Origin: CAYNNP01 sp964398215
Lineage (GTDB): Bacteria; Planctomycetota; Planctomycetia; Pirellulales; Pirellulaceae
Direction: 5' to 3'
DNA: 9,897 bases
Assembly: GCA_964398215.1 (NCBI GenBank)
Contig: CAYNNP010000244.1
Coordinates: 1-9,897 of the forward strand
A model generated the notes under the pieces. That model had not been told where the DNA came from and did no database searches. It was given only the letters and a program-made list of their open reading frames with translations. This document shows positions 1-6,607 of the stretch, piece after piece (position 1 is the first letter of the stretch; the number at the start of each line of letters is the position of its first letter). The position numbers and the translations under genes were made by a program.

Positions 1-2
1 CA

Positions 3-105
3 CCCGTGGCTACAGCATGCCGTCCCTTCGGGACTAACGTGATGGCGATCAGAGTCCGCAGCCGCGAAGCGGCGACATGATGTAGCCATGGGCCTCAGCC
101 CATGG
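3..105. repeat. Nested inverted-repeat (REP/BIME-like) intergenic element
   Basis: Outer arms 3-19 and 76-92 are complementary at 15 of 17 positions, one of the two exceptions being a G-T wobble. They enclose two tight hairpins with 3-nt loops: GTCCC-TTC-GGGAC (22-34) and GCCGC-GAA-GCGGC (61-73). The right outer arm also belongs to a competing perfect hairpin, CCATGGGC-CTCA-GCCCATGG (86-105), so two folds are mutually exclusive. GGACT (31-35) and AGTCC (53-57) offer a further alternative pairing. The element lies directly 3' of rnd and has no T-run, so it is not a classical intrinsic terminator. From memory, similar hairpin-rich intergenic repeats are numerous in Rhodopirellula-type genomes, but copy number cannot be seen here. 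Confidence 0.6.
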
Positions 106-110
106 AACCC

Positions 111-125
111 TGCGATTCAATCGCA
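111..125. repeat. Perfect palindrome spanning the rnd stop codon
   Basis: TGCGATTCAATCGCA is perfectly self-complementary around a central C. It contains the rnd stop codon (TGA on the minus strand, 117-119) and abuts the repeat element at 3-105. It may be part of the same 3'-end structure or coincidental. Confidence 0.4.
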
Positions 126-1295
126 GTCAATGAATTCCAATGGCTGATTTTCTTTGACGTCGGCAACGCGAATCGCCAACTCGCCGGCCAGTATTTTTCG
201 AAACGTTTTGCCAACGATTTCGCCTCGCCAGCCTTGCAGCAATGCTGGAAGAGGATCACTTTCGCGCCGATCCAATTCGTAGCCCAAGAGTTCGCGAACG
301 CGTTCTGCGTTGGCCACGATTGGCGGTGCAAGTTTTTGTTGTCGACTGATGCAAGCAACTGATGTCGACAGAAACTGGCTGAGCATCGGTGATACGACTT
401 TGCGATTCCCTCTTGGTCGTCGAGGCAAGTCCTCATCGGGAGTATCCAAGGCGATTTGGATGGCTTCAGCAATTTGCTCGTACTGATCAACAAACCCGCG
501 ACGATCCAAGCCGCGGATTCCTTTGATCTTCTTTGCGTCAGCAGAGCCGCGTTTGGCCAACTCGACGATCAAATCGTCTCGCATCACGCGCTTTGGCAAA
601 CGATCCTTGGACCTTGCAATGCCCTCTCGCCACAACCAAATCTGCCGAACAGTTTCCAGTTGCCGAGGCTTCAATCCCGAAGAACCGCTCACACGCCGCC
701 AGTTCTCTTTCGTTTCACCGTCAATGACTTTTTGCTGATTCGCTGCCGTTTCTTCTTCCAGCCACTCGACTCGGTTTAGTTTCGTAGCTTTCTTCAGCAG
801 CGTGTTGTACATCGCTTCCAGATCGACCACATCGTGCAAAGCGTAATGCAGCTGATCTGCAGTCAATGGACGGTGCCGCCAATTGGTCCTGGTCTCGCCC
901 TTGGGAAGCGTCTTTCCGACCAAGCGGTTGACCAGATTCCCTAGCGAAGCCGGATACTCCATGCCAACAAACCCTGCGGCAAGCTGAGTGTCGAAAAGCC
1001 CTGCGATCGGCTTGCCGCTAAAACGGTAACAAAACCGAGATTCTTCCCGAGCGGCGTGCGCTAAAACTGTCCGACCGGGCGTCGACAAAAGGTCCCAAAA
1101 CGGATCGGTGTGTTCCATTTTATAAGGATCGATGATCGCCAACTTGCCGTTGACGGCGACCTGCACCAAACAAAGCTCGGGGCGATACCGGTCTTCGGAG
1201 ACAAACTCTGTGTCGAAGGCAATGACATCCGCTTGCTCGATCTGCGCGCAATAGTCCTTCAGCGCGTCAAACGAGTTGATTGATTCGTATTCCAA
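117..1295 (-). CDS. rnd: Ribonuclease D (DEDDy 3'-5' exoribonuclease with HRDC domain)
   Basis: A 392-residue protein with the architecture and length of RNase D, a cytoplasmic exonuclease that trims tRNA precursors and other structured RNA 3' ends. The DEDD exonuclease domain covers about residues 5-170. Exo I is FDTEF (D28, E30) and Exo III is Y151-x3-D155. The Exo II segment HAAREESRF carries E85 where the family normally has Asp. An HRDC-like helical domain follows at about 205-285, then a C-terminal extension to 392. The start is TTG: an in-frame TGA lies upstream with no ATG or GTG between, and an AAAAGG ribosome-binding site (1300-1305) sits 4 nt ahead, rather close. The gene is divergent from the mfnB homologue. 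Family assignment is firm; the metal-site substitution is conservative and activity is probably kept. Confidence 0.93.
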   Translation of the reverse strand: MEYESINSFDALKDYCAQIEQADVIAFDTEFVSEDRYRPELCLVQVAVNGKLAIIDPYKMEHTDPFWDLLSTPGRTVLAHAAREESRFCYRFSGKPIAGLFDTQLAAGFVGMEYPASLGNLVNRLVGKTLPKGETRTNWRHRPLTADQLHYALHDVVDLEAMYNTLLKKATKLNRVEWLEEETAANQQKVIDGETKENWRRVSGSSGLKPRQLETVRQIWLWREGIARSKDRLPKRVMRDDLIVELAKRGSADAKKIKGIRGLDRRGFVDQYEQIAEAIQIALDTPDEDLPRRPRGNRKVVSPMLSQFLSTSVACISRQQKLAPPIVANAERVRELLGYELDRRESDPLPALLQGWRGEIVGKTFRKILAGELAIRVADVKENQPLEFIDCD

Positions 1296-1415
1296 GTTAC
1301 CTTTTCCGTCCCGTTGATGATGAGTCCATCGTCAGGTTAAAAAGAAGCGCGATTGAGTGGCTTCGTTTCGCACAAGACAGGGTCTTCCTGACGCTCAGAT
1401 GAGGTAGTTACGCAG
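1296..1415. promoter_or_regulatory. Divergent intergenic region between rnd and mfnB
   Basis: This 120-bp gap must hold the promoters of both divergent genes. No convincing -35/-10 pair was recognised on either strand. CGTCAGG (1330-1336) and CCTGACG (1387-1393) form a perfect 7-bp inverted repeat 50 nt apart, which could be a loose regulatory dyad or chance. GAGG at 1401-1404 is the best ribosome-binding site for mfnB, 11 nt from its TTG. Confidence 0.4.
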
Positions 1416-2219
1416 TTGATTCGTTCCGATAACAATCTGAAATCACCGACTTCCGAATCGCACAGCGCGGCATCCAACGTCTTCGCAAAACGACCAATAT
1501 GGCTTGTTAGCGTAAAGGATTTGGCAGAGTTTGGCGATGCGTCCCAGATTGGCGTCGATATTATCGACCTCAAGGATCCCGATTCTGGACCGTTGGCAGC
1601 CGCAACAAAAGAAGTTTGGACGGAAATCGCAGGTCTTTGTCGCAAAATGGACACTACCAATCGGCCTTTGATTTCGGCGGCACTTGGTGAACGCCAGCAG
1701 GCCGAGAGTGTCGTGGGCGAGCTGCCAACCGAATTTACATACGCAAAAGCAGGCCCCAGCGGTTGTCGCTCAAGCGAGGAGTTGATCGCGTTGTGGGAAC
1801 GATTGCGCAAGCAGCTTCGTCCGCAAACAGAACTGGTCGCGGTCGCTTATGCAGATTTCAACGAAGCAAACTGTTTGAATCCGTTTGATGTCTTGCAAGC
1901 GGCCAAAAGAATCGGTCTGCAAAAGATATTGATCGATACGTTTGTAAAGGACGGACGATCATGTACCGAAAAACTGACTCAAGACGAATTGTTGCAGTTT
2001 GATCGTGATTGCAAGGCGTCGAATTTTTGGTGGGCGCTCGCTGGGCAAATTCGACTTGCCGACCTGCCGCCTCTGGCTGCCGCCGAGATTCAACCGGATT
2101 GTTTGGCGGTTCGCGGTGACGTTTGTGATACCTCGCGCACTGGCAAACTTTCTAAACAGCGCCTGGAAATGTGGCGACAAACGATTGAGTCGCTCCGAGA
2201 GACTAACCAAGTGACTTGA
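1416..2219 (+). CDS. mfnB: MfnB-like (5-formylfuran-3-yl)methyl phosphate synthase (UPF0264/DUF556)
   Basis: This 267-residue protein resembles MfnB, which condenses two glyceraldehyde-3-phosphate molecules into the furan phosphate used to build methanofuran, the formyl carrier of C1 metabolism. The core begins with a beta-strand, WLVSVKDLAE (29-38). It continues with DIIDLKDPDSGPLAA (K53), TYAKAG (K111), LIDTFVKDG (D174, K178) and RGDVCDTSR (233-241). K53, K111, D174 and K178 match the order and spacing I recall for the archaeal catalytic residues K27, K85, D151 and K155. About 25 N-terminal residues precede the usual start. No in-frame ATG or GTG is available near the conserved start, so TTG at 1416 is used, with GAGG 11 nt upstream. 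Its 3' end overlaps the convergent glycosyltransferase gene by 17 bp. The family is clear; methanofuran or methylofuran as the product is inferred. Confidence 0.85.
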   Translation: MIRSDNNLKSPTSESHSAASNVFAKRPIWLVSVKDLAEFGDASQIGVDIIDLKDPDSGPLAAATKEVWTEIAGLCRKMDTTNRPLISAALGERQQAESVVGELPTEFTYAKAGPSGCRSSEELIALWERLRKQLRPQTELVAVAYADFNEANCLNPFDVLQAAKRIGLQKILIDTFVKDGRSCTEKLTQDELLQFDRDCKASNFWWALAGQIRLADLPPLAAAEIQPDCLAVRGDVCDTSRTGKLSKQRLEMWRQTIESLRETNQVT

Positions 2220-3183
2220 GCAACCGCTGCAGCGCGTCACGTTCGGCTTGCGGAGTGAACTTTGCAGCCAGTTTATCGATGGCGTCTTTCAGTTGGCCAA
2301 GGAACGAATCGTCTTGCTCCGCGCGGTCCATCAGAGTGGCCAAAGTGTCGCTATCACCAACCGGGAACAGCCCAGGGTAATCGTCGCCCAGCAGCCCGAT
2401 CGTGGCGGGGATTCGCGTGGCAAGAATTGGCACACCATTGACAATTGCTTCTGAAATCACACTCGGTGCGCCTTCGACCTTGGACGACAACACCATCAGA
2501 TCGCTCTCGGCCAACCGCCTTTGGGCTTCTGCATGCGGGCAAGCGCCCAACCACCGATATCGATGATTCGTCTTCATTTCATTTTGCACCGAACGATCGA
2601 TTTGTGCGTTCAATGCTTCACCGATGTGGATGACCTTAACGCGCGATGCTGCGGGCAAAGCTCGTGCCGCCGTCGCTGTCAGCAACGGATCCTTTTCTGC
2701 TCGCAAATGCCCCAACACACAAACACGAAACTCGTCATCCGTGCGTTTACTTGCGCTCGAAACAGGTACTGCCGACTGCAAGATCACGACGACTTTAGAG
2801 CGTGCTTCGGGTGGAAGCTGGTTCGCAGCCTGCGGTTCCAAAAGGATCAATCGCGAACTACGCCGAATCGACTCGAGCGCCTCATGCTGGGCCTTTGTTC
2901 CACGACTGCCTGGGGCATCCAAATGCAGGTCCGTCCCGCTTAGGCACAAAACGACAGGTCGATCCGCAGCGTTTGCTTGGAAATCGATGATCGTATTGGC
3001 GGAGCGAGTCGCGTGAATGCAGATCAAGCAATCGAACGCAGCGTTATCCATCGCAGCCGACAGGGGATCACAGACACAAACATCGTGACCAAGCTCTGTT
3101 AGCTGGCCGGCCCAGCGTTCCGCCGTAATCCTGTTTCCCTTCGTCGATCCCAAGGGCGCGGGAGTGAAAAGAAGAATGCGCAT
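2203..3183 (-). CDS. senB: TIGR04348-type glycosyltransferase, SenB-like (selenosugar synthase family)
   Basis: A 326-residue GT-B glycosyltransferase. The N-terminal half has TPAPLGSTKGNRITAERWA (8-25 region) and LSGTDL (81-86). The C-terminal half has VLGHLRAEKDPL (156-167), RYRWLG (208-213) and an E-x7-E donor-binding motif (E237, E245) in SSKVEGAPSVISEA. The order of these blocks, the short length and the ending with DDYPGLFPVGD (267-277) match my recollection of the TIGR04348 family. That family includes SenB, which couples selenophosphate to a UDP-sugar in selenoneine synthesis. No senA or senC (selenophosphate synthetase-like) gene is in the window, so the acceptor could be selenium, sulfur or something else. 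The ATG overlaps the stop of the upstream permease by one base (TAATG), indicating translational coupling. Glycosyltransferase is firm, SenB-like family likely, selenium chemistry inferred. Confidence 0.8.
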   Translation of the reverse strand: MRILLFTPAPLGSTKGNRITAERWAGQLTELGHDVCVCDPLSAAMDNAAFDCLICIHATRSANTIIDFQANAADRPVVLCLSGTDLHLDAPGSRGTKAQHEALESIRRSSRLILLEPQAANQLPPEARSKVVVILQSAVPVSSASKRTDDEFRVCVLGHLRAEKDPLLTATAARALPAASRVKVIHIGEALNAQIDRSVQNEMKTNHRYRWLGACPHAEAQRRLAESDLMVLSSKVEGAPSVISEAIVNGVPILATRIPATIGLLGDDYPGLFPVGDSDTLATLMDRAEQDDSFLGQLKDAIDKLAAKFTPQAERDALQRLLKSLG

Positions 3184-4775
3184 TACGTTTGACCGGTGTT
3201 TAACTCATCGATCGGTACGTCCATCGGCTCACTATTGCTGCGGAGTTCATGATTCAGAATCTCCAGCAGCGTTTGCAGGAACACGACCACCATCGGGCCG
3301 ACCAGGATTCCTACAGGCCCAAAGACTTGCACACCGCCCAGCACACTGAGCAATGCAAACAGCGGATGCAGCTGCGAATGTCCGTGCAACACATAGGCTT
3401 TGATAACATTGTCGATCGAAGACACAACCAGTGCACCATAGATCGCCAAACCGATTGCCCAGCCCCAGCGTTGATCGACCGCACCAATGTAGATCGCACA
3501 GGGAACCCAGACGGAGGCAGCGCCAAGGAACGGGATCAACGCCATCATGCTGGTCAATAGAAACAGCAATACGACGGACTTTAGCCCACAGATATAAAAA
3601 GCAATCGCCGCCAAAATGCCTTGTACGATCGCGCTCAGCAAACTTGCTAACACAACCGCGCGGCTAGTGTTATCGAACTGGGCCAGAAGTTTTCGCTCGT
3701 AGGTATCATCCAGTGGACTCAGTCGCATCAACGTCTGAATCATCGATGGTCCGTCAATCAGAAAAAAGTAGACCGAGATTATTAAGATCACGGCACCGAT
3801 GATCGACTGCAGCGCGATCAGTCCACTGGCACCAGTAAATTTAACGAGCCTTGGTTGCAGTGCCTCGCGTGTGGCTCGCAACAGGTTTGCAAAGTCGGCT
3901 TCGCTGGGGTTGGCCACCAACCGAGCTTGACTGCGGAACGAACCGCCCAGCAATTGGTTCATCCATGCGCGAATGCTGGCGGAAGCGACGACGGCAGGGC
4001 GGTGATAGCGTTCTTCGCGTTCGAATTCCAGCGTAATGTCATTCGTTTGCACCTCAGGTTCTTGCCCTGGCGCCGCAACGATCTCGGCAAACTCATCCAA
4101 GCGTTTGGTGGCGACCTCTGCGTACGTCTCGGCAGCGGGCGGCCCGTCGACATTTTTTTGCAAATAATTCAACAAGCGTTTTGCTTCCTCGATATCCTTC
4201 AAGATTAGATTCGAATCGATCGGCTGGTGTTTGTCTTCCGCTTTCGATTCTTGGACGGGATCATGCAGGTAGTCTGCCAAGTAATCCAAGCGACGAAACT
4301 GTTCTGCGTGTGGTAGCGACAAACCGAATTGGTCGCGCGCGCGGTCAATCGCGGAAGTCCAATTCTCCAAATTGACTTGGCTGACCATCGCGGTGAACTG
4401 AGTTGCGGCGACAGTGATGACCAATGCAAACGGCAGTAAAACAATCAGCAGAACCAAGCTTGTTGTACAAACAGCGGCGACCCGTTTGCGGTTGCCAACT
4501 TTCTTTAAAAACCATTTGTGAACAGGTCGGAAGATCACGACCAGCGCCGCCGCAATGAACAGTGGCACGAAAAACACCGCCATGACTCGGTAAAACAACA
4601 AACCGACCGCAAGCGTGCCGATTAGCAAGAACGCGATCGAAATCGCTCGCGACAACCAAGGAAGCTTGGGGATAATCGTGTCTTGCGTAACCGTCTTGAT
4701 CTTGGGTTTTTCAACCGGAGAATCGGTCGGATCGGAGCCATCGCTGGACGAATTCTTGTTGTTATTCTTGCTCAT
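3183..4775 (-). CDS. AI-2E family permease with enlarged soluble loop
   Basis: A 530-residue polytopic inner-membrane protein of the AI-2E/UPF0118 family (PF01594). Members have been linked to export of small molecules, Na+/H+ antiport or AI-2 export; the substrate here is unknown. Residues 1-38 are polar and Ser/Asn/Lys-rich. Hydrophobic segments lie at about 41-62, 64-84, 100-127, 313-340, 375-396, 398-432, 438-452 and 470-506. The C-terminal family signature is present: DNVIKAYVLHG (455-465), HPLFALLSVLGG (470-481) and FGPVGILVGP (485-494). The loop between helices 3 and 4 (about 128-312) is charged and some 185 residues long, roughly 110 more than I expect. That explains the length against a usual 340-390. 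The gene is first in an operon with the SenB-like gene (TAATG overlap). No strong Shine-Dalgarno precedes the ATG. Confidence 0.87.
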   Translation of the reverse strand: MSKNNNKNSSSDGSDPTDSPVEKPKIKTVTQDTIIPKLPWLSRAISIAFLLIGTLAVGLLFYRVMAVFFVPLFIAAALVVIFRPVHKWFLKKVGNRKRVAAVCTTSLVLLIVLLPFALVITVAATQFTAMVSQVNLENWTSAIDRARDQFGLSLPHAEQFRRLDYLADYLHDPVQESKAEDKHQPIDSNLILKDIEEAKRLLNYLQKNVDGPPAAETYAEVATKRLDEFAEIVAAPGQEPEVQTNDITLEFEREERYHRPAVVASASIRAWMNQLLGGSFRSQARLVANPSEADFANLLRATREALQPRLVKFTGASGLIALQSIIGAVILIISVYFFLIDGPSMIQTLMRLSPLDDTYERKLLAQFDNTSRAVVLASLLSAIVQGILAAIAFYICGLKSVVLLFLLTSMMALIPFLGAASVWVPCAIYIGAVDQRWGWAIGLAIYGALVVSSIDNVIKAYVLHGHSQLHPLFALLSVLGGVQVFGPVGILVGPMVVVFLQTLLEILNHELRSNSEPMDVPIDELNTGQT

Positions 4776-4944
4776 GGATACTCGATCGACGATGGAATGA
4801 GTTATCAGATTCGTACGAAAGTTGATTCAACACAAATGATTGTCGTTGATTCAGCATTCGATGAAAAGAGCATCAACCGGTACATGCAAGCCCGCCTGGG
4901 CTTTGTTGTTAAACAGATTCGCTGTTGGCTATCTATTGGTGATT
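4776..4944. promoter_or_regulatory. Upstream region of the AI-2E operon: palindrome, direct repeats, weak promoter
   Basis: TTCGTACGAA (4810-4819) is a perfect 10-bp palindrome 35 bp upstream of the permease ATG. GTTGATTCA occurs twice in the same orientation, at 4821-4829 and 4845-4853, with a 24-bp period. On the minus strand, TTGAAT (4825-4830) and GATAAC (4801-4806) are 18 bp apart and would bracket the palindrome as weak -35 and -10 boxes, each matching the sigma-70 consensus at 4 of 6 positions. Planctomycete promoter consensus is poorly defined, so this is a candidate only. No gene was seen in this gap. Confidence 0.25.
4888..4903. terminator. Small hairpin, possible terminator or 3' processing site
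   Basis: AAGCCC-GCCT-GGGCTT is a perfect 6-bp stem with a 4-nt loop, followed on the plus strand by TGTTGTT. It lies 41 nt past the stop of the minus-strand membrane-protein gene. In that gene's direction there is no T-run after the stem, so termination is uncertain. It could instead stabilise the transcript end. Confidence 0.3.
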
Positions 4945-5505
4945 TCACGCAATGGCTTCATCGAACAGTGCTTTGCGTTTTCCTACGGTTGGAATTTGGA
5001 TTAGCAACGCGACGATCAAAACGGCAACCACCGATCCGTGGATCAGCCATTCGTTATCTAAAAGCGCGAATACCATGTTTGCAACCGCGGGGCCTTCGCA
5101 GAGTGCCTGTCCAACGATGGTCGACGTTTGCGCGGCCGAAAATAGATTCCACTGAGTTCCGGTAGCCGTGCCATCGATCGACAACACCCTGTCTTCGTCA
5201 GTAGCATCACGTCGAAATGCGTCCACGGCGCGCATGATCGTTACCTTGCAAAGCACGAATGCAGCAACCAGAGCGCTGACCGCCAAACCAACGCCAACCG
5301 CGGGCAGTAAAAAATCTCGTTTGGGGGCCTCATCTGCTTCGCTGATCGCAAACATCACAATCAGAATCATCAAGCATCCCATGGCCAACGCGCCGGTAAT
5401 CACCTTGCCAGTCAGGACGCTTTGCCGCAGCGACCCGGGTGAACCTGAGGTAGAGCTAGAGCCAGACTGATGTGCCGTGTACGGATTCTGGACAGGATCA
5501 TTCAT
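4945..5505 (-). CDS. Hypothetical membrane protein, about four TM helices
   Basis: Function not recognised. From the preferred ATG the protein has 186 residues. A polar Ser/Gly-rich N-terminus starts MNDPVQNPYTAHQ, a type of opening I associate with small planctomycete membrane proteins. Hydrophobic segments lie at about 34-54, 66-88, 125-149 (weaker, rich in small residues, with GQALCEGPAVANM) and 152-171. A charged tail ends KRKALFDEAIA. A longer reading from 5568 adds 21 residues (MIPTIWESN...) that look non-coding and would leave only 5 to 47 bp to the divergent deacetylase. ATG at 5517 is also possible. No good Shine-Dalgarno precedes any of the three. The gene is divergent from the deacetylase, so a shared control region at 5506-5615 is plausible. 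Confidence 0.7.
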   Translation of the reverse strand: MNDPVQNPYTAHQSGSSSTSGSPGSLRQSVLTGKVITGALAMGCLMILIVMFAISEADEAPKRDFLLPAVGVGLAVSALVAAFVLCKVTIMRAVDAFRRDATDEDRVLSIDGTATGTQWNLFSAAQTSTIVGQALCEGPAVANMVFALLDNEWLIHGSVVAVLIVALLIQIPTVGKRKALFDEAIA

Positions 5506-5615
5506 AGAGCTACACATACGAAACGGGAAAAAACGATGTTGGTTGGATTCCCAAATAGTAGGAATCATGCAAAATGGTTCCCAATGTTATTGTTCATTGG
5601 GATGGCGGACAACAA
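5506..5615. promoter_or_regulatory. Divergent control region with two dyads
   Basis: GATTCC (5546-5551) and GGAATC (5561-5566) form a perfect 6-bp inverted repeat with a 9-nt spacer. TCCCAATG (5579-5586) and CATTGGGA (5595-5602) form a perfect 8-bp inverted repeat with an 8-nt spacer, ending 13 nt before the deacetylase GTG. The second dyad could be an operator. As RNA it would form a hairpin next to the ribosome-binding site. No clear -35/-10 boxes were identified. Confidence 0.35.
5604..5609 (+). promoter_or_regulatory. Ribosome-binding site that supports the GTG start at 5616
   Basis: GGCGGA lies 6 nt before GTG 5616. By contrast the upstream ATG at 5574 has no Shine-Dalgarno-like sequence before it. 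Together with the family N-terminus (RLFYTDHF) this favours the GTG start. Confidence 0.5.
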
Positions 5616-6527
5616 GTGCGACTTTTCTATACCGATCATTTTGAATTGCCGCTTCCCGATGGGCACCGGTTTCCGATGGACAAGTACCGGTTGCTCAGAC
5701 AACGGGTCGCGCAGAGCGAAGATTTCTTGAACGATCCGTTGTTGGTGCCACCCGCGGCCTCTGACGCTCAGCTCTTGCTCTGTCATACAGCAAACTATGT
5801 GCAAGCGGTTTGTAATGGAAAACTGACGTCAGCAGAGATTCGGCGGATCGGCTTTCCTTGGTCGGAAAAAATGGTCGAGCGGTCTCGGCGCAGTACGGGG
5901 GCGACGATCGCTGCGGCCAGAGCAGCGTTGGATGAACAAATTGCGCTCAACCTTGCTGGAGGTACGCACCATGCGTTTGCCGATGCGGGCGAAGGTTACT
6001 GTGTGTTCAATGATGCGGCGGTGGCCATCAGGTCTTTACAATCCGAAGGCTTGATCAAAAGAGCATGTGTGTTGGATTTGGATGTTCACCAAGGCAACGG
6101 AACAGCTTCGATTTTCGCAAGTGACCCGAGTGTGTTTACGGTGTCCATTCACGGCGAAAAGAACTTTCCACTCCGCAAGGTCGCCAGCAGTCTGGATATC
6201 AACTTGCCCAACGGGACGACGGACGCTGAGTACCACGGGGCCGTCGAACATGCCATCGGGAGGGTACAGGCGAATGCCGATAATTCTGGTTATATCGATT
6301 TGGTGATTTATTTAGCAGGTGCTGACCCTTATGAACATGACCGGCTGGGACGGCTTTCGTTGACTAAGGCAGGGCTCCGCCAACGAGATGAAATCGTCAT
6401 GAAATGGGCGAAAAACAACGGAATCCCGATCGTTGTGGTGATGGCAGGTGGGTACGCGCCAAATGTACAGGACATTGTCGATATCCACCTAGCTTCGCTT
6501 TTGGTTGCGAAGAATACCTATCGATAA
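5616..6527 (+). CDS. Histone-deacetylase-superfamily amidohydrolase (AcuC/class I-II type)
   Basis: A zinc-dependent deacetylase of the arginase/HDAC fold (PF00850), 303 residues from the GTG start. Bacterial members remove acyl groups from lysines, polyamines or small amides. The family pattern starts at once with RLFYTDHFELPLPDGHRFP. Using numbering from GTG, the tandem catalytic histidines are H118-H119 in GGTHHAF. The zinc ligands are D156 and H158 in LDLDVHQGNGT and D237 in GADPYEHDRLG. The catalytic Tyr is Y280 in MAGGYAP. All active-site residues are therefore present and the gene appears intact. An upstream ATG (5574) would add 14 residues that overlap a dyad and fit no family pattern. 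The gene is divergent from the four-helix membrane protein and ends 89 bp before the sigma factor. The physiological substrate cannot be told from sequence. Confidence 0.88.
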   Translation: MRLFYTDHFELPLPDGHRFPMDKYRLLRQRVAQSEDFLNDPLLVPPAASDAQLLLCHTANYVQAVCNGKLTSAEIRRIGFPWSEKMVERSRRSTGATIAAARAALDEQIALNLAGGTHHAFADAGEGYCVFNDAAVAIRSLQSEGLIKRACVLDLDVHQGNGTASIFASDPSVFTVSIHGEKNFPLRKVASSLDINLPNGTTDAEYHGAVEHAIGRVQANADNSGYIDLVIYLAGADPYEHDRLGRLSLTKAGLRQRDEIVMKWAKNNGIPIVVVMAGGYAPNVQDIVDIHLASLLVAKNTYR

Positions 6528-6599
6528 CGCCTTGGTGCGCTTATGATTTATGGGTTGATATGTTTTGCAGGTGAGCTCCAGGATTGCTCCCAGCCTATG

Positions 6600-6607
6600 A
6601 GGAAGGG
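6600..6607 (+). promoter_or_regulatory. Ribosome-binding site of the sigma factor gene
   Basis: AGGAAGGG ends 9 nt before ATG 6617 and is the strongest Shine-Dalgarno-like sequence noted in the window. It selects that ATG over the in-frame TTG at 6584. Confidence 0.6.

Noticed and set aside
102..779. Plus-strand open frames opposite rnd
   Set aside because: They overlap the conserved RNase D frame, lack ribosome-binding sites and show no family features.
1316..1340. Hammerhead-ribozyme-like core TGATGAGTCC in the rnd/mfnB gap
   Set aside because: The invariant C before TGATGA is an A, and no GAAAC box or matching stems follow, so the catalytic core cannot form.
2521..2943. 140-residue plus-strand open frame inside the glycosyltransferase gene
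   Set aside because: It lies wholly opposite a well-conserved enzyme, has Cys/Arg-rich composition and no recognisable domain; it is an antisense shadow.
5506..5568. N-terminal extension of the membrane protein to ATG 5568
   Set aside because: The extra 21 residues show no family-like or membrane pattern, have no ribosome-binding site, and would leave no promoter space before the divergent deacetylase; MNDPVQNPY at 5505 is the better start.
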